Origin: Psychrobacillus psychrodurans
GTDB lineage: Bacteria; Bacillota; Bacilli; Bacillales_A; Planococcaceae
DNA: 64,000 nt
NCBI GenBank assembly: GCA_900114885.1
Contig: FOUN01000001.1
Coordinates: forward strand, 496,001 to 560,000
Direction of reading: 5' to 3'
This document shows positions 60,759 through 64,000 of the stretch, piece after piece (position 1 is the first letter of the stretch; each line of letters starts with the position of its first letter). The position numbers were made by a program, and so were the translations under genes. The notes under the pieces are model-generated. The model was not told the DNA's origin. It was given only the letters and a program-made list of their open reading frames with translations, and did not search any database.

Positions 60759-61574
60759 ATGGAACCTATACAAAAAGTAAGCAATTATTTAGTGGATAAT
60801 GCAGAGACGATTATACGGGATATTACCGATACAGCACTGGAAAATTTGAGTATTAAATTAACGCAGGAAGAGCTTGAACATGCCATACAAAAAAACGTAC
60901 AGTTTTTGGTATTGCTGTCTGAATCCCTGCAAGATTCTAAAGAGTCAGCTGAAGAAGTACTGAAAGAGTGGAGTAAGCAGAACGGGGAAGCAGAAGCGAG
61001 GTTGTTTCATCAATTTTCTGCAGTTATAAAACCTTATGCAGTTAATCGGTTGTTATTTTTGCAAAAAATATCTCAAATTTCAATGGAACATGGGTTATCT
61101 ACAGAAGATGTTGTTAAAGTAAATAATAGATTCTGTTATTTAATGGATGTAAGTATGTCAGAAACTATTCAAGCTTATGAAATGTATCGTGATAAATTAA
61201 TGAAGGATCATCAGCGGGAAATTAATGAGCTATCTGCACCCATTGTACCTATTCAAGACGGGGTAGCAGTTTTACCGTTAATAGGTGCTATTGATTATAC
61301 TCGTGTTCAACATTTGTTAAATTATGTAGTTCCTAACATTCCTAGTTTAAAGGTTGACCATCTGATTATCGACTTTAGTGGTATTTTAGCAATAGATACG
61401 GAAATAGCTCAGCATATATTCACGATTCACAATGTGCTTGGACTATTAGGGATTCATGTGTTATTTTCTGGAATTCGTCCTAATTTATCGATGACGGTAG
61501 TTAAAGCGGGAATTGATTTTACTTCTTTTGATACATATGGAAGTGTAAAACATGCGATAGATAGTTTAAAATAA
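60759..61574 (+). CDS. RsbR-type STAS-domain protein, second paralogue
   Basis: The 271-residue protein has a helical N-terminal sensor half and a C-terminal STAS domain with ELSAPIVPIQDGVAVLPLIGAID, DFSGILAIDTEIAQHIF and SGIRPNLSMTVVKAG. As in the paralogue at 43486, the first phosphorylation-site motif (usually LSTPI) has lost its Thr, here Ala, while Asp-Thr at the second site is kept. It follows ytxJ by 23 bases. No rsbS/rsbT partner is nearby. Confidence 0.88.
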   Translation: MEPIQKVSNYLVDNAETIIRDITDTALENLSIKLTQEELEHAIQKNVQFLVLLSESLQDSKESAEEVLKEWSKQNGEAEARLFHQFSAVIKPYAVNRLLFLQKISQISMEHGLSTEDVVKVNNRFCYLMDVSMSETIQAYEMYRDKLMKDHQREINELSAPIVPIQDGVAVLPLIGAIDYTRVQHLLNYVVPNIPSLKVDHLIIDFSGILAIDTEIAQHIFTIHNVLGLLGIHVLFSGIRPNLSMTVVKAGIDFTSFDTYGSVKHAIDSLK

Positions 61575-61586
61575 TAGATTTTAGTT

Positions 61587-61622
61587 AATCCAATCCTTTC
61601 ACTTGTGGGATTGGATTTTTTA
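61587..61622 (+). terminator. Intrinsic terminator after the second RsbR paralogue
   Basis: AATCCAATCC and GGGATTGGATTTTTT pair around a short loop. Confidence 0.9.
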
Positions 61623-61706
61623 GTATACCTGTTTAATTTTTCTGCTTGGGGGGTAACTGAATTATGTGAACAACATAAATAAGGTTGAATAGAAGGAGGA
61701 AAAAGT

Positions 61707-63458
61707 ATGCTAGACCGCTATTATTGGAATGATACATTATCATATTTACCTGAGTTAATCGTTGCAATACTTGTACTTGTTATTGGATTTATCGTCGCAA
61801 AAGTATTGGAAAATGCTACTCACAAGTTATTGAGAAAGTTTCGGGTAAATGAACGTTTAGGAAACACGAAGTCCAAATGGACCGTAGAGAAGATTATTAG
61901 TAAAGTTGTATTTGTTATTGTGTTGATTTTAGCACTAGTATTATTCTTTAATATTTTAAATTTGAATACGATGGCAACACCATTTGTTTCGATGTATTCA
62001 GGATTGACTGGAGCTTTCTTGAACATATTGAAGGCAGCTTTGATATTATTATTTGCATGGGTTTTGGCTACTGTTGTGAAAAAAGGTATTCAAATGGCTG
62101 GATCGAAACTCAACTTAAATAAATATTCGGCGAAGGCAGGAATTGACGCAAAACCTGAAAACCAAGCTAAGTGGACGGAAACTACAGCAAAAATTGCATA
62201 TTATTTAATATTCTTGTTATTTATTCCCGCTGTATTGAATGCATTAGGAATTAACGGTTTAAGTGGGCCTTTTGAAGGGATGCTTGCAAGCTTTTTCAAC
62301 TTTATACCGAAGTTAATATCAGCTGGAATTGTATTTGCAATTGGTTTGTTTGTTGCGAAACTAGTTCGAAACATAATAGAAAAGTTATTACAATCTGCTG
62401 GAGCAGATAGACTGGCGGATAAATGGAAACTATCTTCTTTCGTTGAAGGTACTAGTTTATCGAAAATTGTTGGTATCATTGCATTTGTTTTAATAATGAT
62501 TCCAGTATCGATTACAGCACTAGAGATTTTAGATTTAGAAGGTATTTCTGGCCCGGCAATTGCAATGTTGAATGATGTTATGACCATGCTTCCGAAGATT
62601 TTCGTAGCAATTGTTCTTGTACTAGTTGGTATTGTTGCTGCCAAATGGGTCAAGGATGTAGTTGTATCCCTACTAGAAAAATTAGGTGTGAATTCAATTT
62701 TTGGAAAAATGGGATTCAAATCAGTTAGTGGAGGAGCACCATCGTTTGCGATATTACTAGGGACGATTGTACAAGTTATTATTATCTTGCTATTTGTAGT
62801 GGAAGCACTTCAACTATTAGAATTAGACTTTATGGTAACGTTGGCGACTGGTATCTTTGCTTATTTGCCTTCTGTAATTGCAGCAATTATTATTTTAGCT
62901 GTAGGATTCTGGTTAGCTAGTTTAGTAGAAAAAATAGTTGGCAACGTGATGACGCATTCATCAGGAACACCGCACTTCCTTCGTTATGTAGCAAAATATG
63001 CTATTTTAGCATTTGCATTTTTCATGGCATTAGATCAATTAGGTATTGCTGCTTCAATTATTAACGCAGCATTCATCCTTATTCTTGGAGGAGTGGCATT
63101 GGCATTCGGACTTGCATTTGGACTTGGTGGTCGAGAGCATGCTACAAAGTATTTAACGAAAATGGAAAAAAGCTTAGATGATGCAGAAGTATCTAAAGAG
63201 AAATATCAACAAGAAAAGGAATCGATGAAAGAATCATTTAAAGAAAACTTTCAAGACCCTTCAAAAACAGAGCAAAGTTTAAAAGAGGCAAGTCCTCATA
63301 TGGATGAAATGAGTCCTATTAGAGAAGCGAATGTAAATGAAGTAAATCCTGCACATGAGGAAGATTCACCTAGCACAGGCTATAATATTCCATCGACGGA
63401 TGATCTTCACCCGTTCGAGGACTTACCACCGATTGACGAAAGAAAAGATGAACAATAA
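61707..63458 (+). CDS. Mechanosensitive-channel-like protein with repeated conserved TM helices
   Basis: The ATG follows AGAAGGAGG. The 583-residue protein contains a repeated unit of a long helix plus a loop: LPELIVAILVLVIGFIVAK, FIPKLISAGIVFAIGLFVAK, MLPKIFVAIVLVLVGIVAAK and YLPSVIAAIIILAVGFWLAS start four copies. This is the conserved-TM-helix family (PF05552-like), related to mechanosensitive ion channels but without the MscS beta domain. The last helix ends with LAFGLAFGLGGREHA, an MscS-type pore motif. A charged, Glu/Ser/Pro-rich cytoplasmic tail of about 120 residues follows. Confidence 0.87.
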   Translation: MLDRYYWNDTLSYLPELIVAILVLVIGFIVAKVLENATHKLLRKFRVNERLGNTKSKWTVEKIISKVVFVIVLILALVLFFNILNLNTMATPFVSMYSGLTGAFLNILKAALILLFAWVLATVVKKGIQMAGSKLNLNKYSAKAGIDAKPENQAKWTETTAKIAYYLIFLLFIPAVLNALGINGLSGPFEGMLASFFNFIPKLISAGIVFAIGLFVAKLVRNIIEKLLQSAGADRLADKWKLSSFVEGTSLSKIVGIIAFVLIMIPVSITALEILDLEGISGPAIAMLNDVMTMLPKIFVAIVLVLVGIVAAKWVKDVVVSLLEKLGVNSIFGKMGFKSVSGGAPSFAILLGTIVQVIIILLFVVEALQLLELDFMVTLATGIFAYLPSVIAAIIILAVGFWLASLVEKIVGNVMTHSSGTPHFLRYVAKYAILAFAFFMALDQLGIAASIINAAFILILGGVALAFGLAFGLGGREHATKYLTKMEKSLDDAEVSKEKYQQEKESMKESFKENFQDPSKTEQSLKEASPHMDEMSPIREANVNEVNPAHEEDSPSTGYNIPSTDDLHPFEDLPPIDERKDEQ

Positions 63459-63463
63459 TAAAT

Positions 63464-63502
63464 TGCTTCAGCGAGAAATAATCTCGCTGGAGTTTTTTTT
63501 TT
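63464..63502 (+). terminator. Intrinsic terminator after the channel-like gene
   Basis: GCTTCAGCGAGA and TCTCGCTGGAG pair and run into nine or more T residues. Confidence 0.9.
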
Positions 63503-63668
63503 CTGAGAAAAGAACGTTTTTGCCCGATCAAATATCTATCCCCACTCTTATAGATTACCACAGAAATTAGTTATGATTTCTCTACTATTTATGTATAATG
63601 GTATTGAAGTTTTAATATTCAGTAATTTATGAATATTGAAAGAGAGTGACTATAAAAGGGGGAATAGA

Positions 63669-64000
63669 ATGTTAGTAGCAGAGAGGTTGGCATATTTAGC
63701 AAAAGAACAACCAACGAAAATAATTACTTCTTTTAAAGGTAGGGAGACAAGCTACGAAGATATGTTCGAGCAGGCTAAACGTCTTGCAGGTTATTTTCAA
63801 TCGAAAGGGTATAAACAAGAGGATATCATAGCAGTTTATATGATAAACTCAGATTATTTTTTGACGTGTTATTATGCATGTCAGCTAGGTGGTTTTACGA
63901 TATTACCGATAAATACAAAGTTAACTGCAGCAGAAGTTAACTATATATTTAGCCACTCAGAAGCAAAGGCATTAATATATGATACTCGTTTACAAACAAT
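63669..64000 (+). CDS. Acyl-CoA synthetase (AMP-binding), N-terminal part
   Basis: The ATG follows AAAGGGGG. The visible 110 residues (MLVAERLAYLAKEQPTK ... LPINTKLTAAEVNYIFSHSEAKALIY) are the N-terminal domain of an adenylate-forming acid-CoA ligase. The segment YACQLGGFTILPINTKL is the family's VAL..GAV.VPLNP-like turn. The ATP motif lies beyond the window. It stands alone after a terminator; long-chain or short-chain specificity cannot be judged. Confidence 0.82.
   Translation, partial: MLVAERLAYLAKEQPTKIITSFKGRETSYEDMFEQAKRLAGYFQSKGYKQEDIIAVYMINSDYFLTCYYACQLGGFTILPINTKLTAAEVNYIFSHSEAKALIYDTRLQT

Noticed and set aside
62201-62719. A 172-codon minus-strand frame opposite the channel-like gene
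   Set aside because: It is a shadow of the repeated membrane-helix codons; no start signal, and the plus-strand gene is clear. The same holds for minus-strand frames opposite the DctM and EIIC genes.

Overview
The window is AT-rich DNA from a Gram-positive Bacillota, most likely a Planococcaceae/Caryophanaceae relative of Psychrobacillus, Sporosarcina or Lysinibacillus. Supporting signs are strong Shine-Dalgarno sites with many TTG/GTG starts, Bacillus-type lipoprotein signals, a bacillithiol-associated YtxJ protein, RsbR-type STAS proteins, YuiD and YusW homologues, and CcpA-type cre boxes. The genus is an inference.

Layout. (1) 1-1910: end of a sugar ABC permease and its LplA-like binding lipoprotein. 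(2) 2332-7921: an operon-like set with a non-canonical Nramp-family transporter, an NAD-epimerase, a DHDPS-family aldolase, a regulator and a Gfo/Idh oxidoreductase. (3) 8156-19245: a CdaR-type regulator, then a ten-gene catabolic operon (glcD, glcF, TRAP transporter, SDR, PCC-domain protein, acyl-CoA ligase, SCP2-type thiolase, DUF35 partner) behind a perfect cre box; a BASS-family transporter follows. (4) 20561-20915: a highly structured, terminator-ended non-coding region. (5) 21226-24996: regulator, NhaC-like antiporter and amidohydrolase. (6) 25490-33201: KdgD, semialdehyde dehydrogenase, RidA, an M29/NicX-like metalloenzyme, a second TRAP transporter with its own cre box, and a GntR/FadR regulator. 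(7) 33519-38061, minus strand: an ABC-2 exporter and an anchored extracytoplasmic protein. (8) 38385-42535: an ascorbate-type PTS and a split transketolase. (9) 42755-49000: a RAYT transposase, an RsbR paralogue and a large secreted subtilase. (10) 49397-51462: an EAL phosphodiesterase, a PapR-like signal peptide gene and a divergent PlcR-like receptor. (11) 51797-64000: housekeeping and envelope genes, tandem YusW-like lipoproteins, YtxJ, a second RsbR paralogue, a TM-helix mechanosensitive-channel-like protein and the start of an acyl-CoA ligase.

Three things stand out. First, a PlcR/PapR-type quorum-sensing pair lies at 50418-51462. The 41-residue secreted precursor ends in FDLPFIN, close to the PapR pheromone signature, and is encoded head-to-head with its receptor instead of downstream of it as in the Bacillus cereus group. 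Second, eleven copies of a short palindromic repeat (consensus GTCCCTGTGTARSAAACAATTC) lie between genes or at gene 3' ends, and a single RAYT transposase, itself bounded by copies, is their probable mobilising enzyme. Third, several long structured non-coding stretches end in intrinsic terminators and match no RNA family I can name.

Most of the window is carbon-acid catabolism: two TRAP systems, an ABC system, a PTS, a BASS carrier and an Nramp-like carrier each sit beside the enzymes and regulator expected to handle their substrate. This suggests an organism scavenging plant- or soil-derived organic acids under carbon catabolite control.
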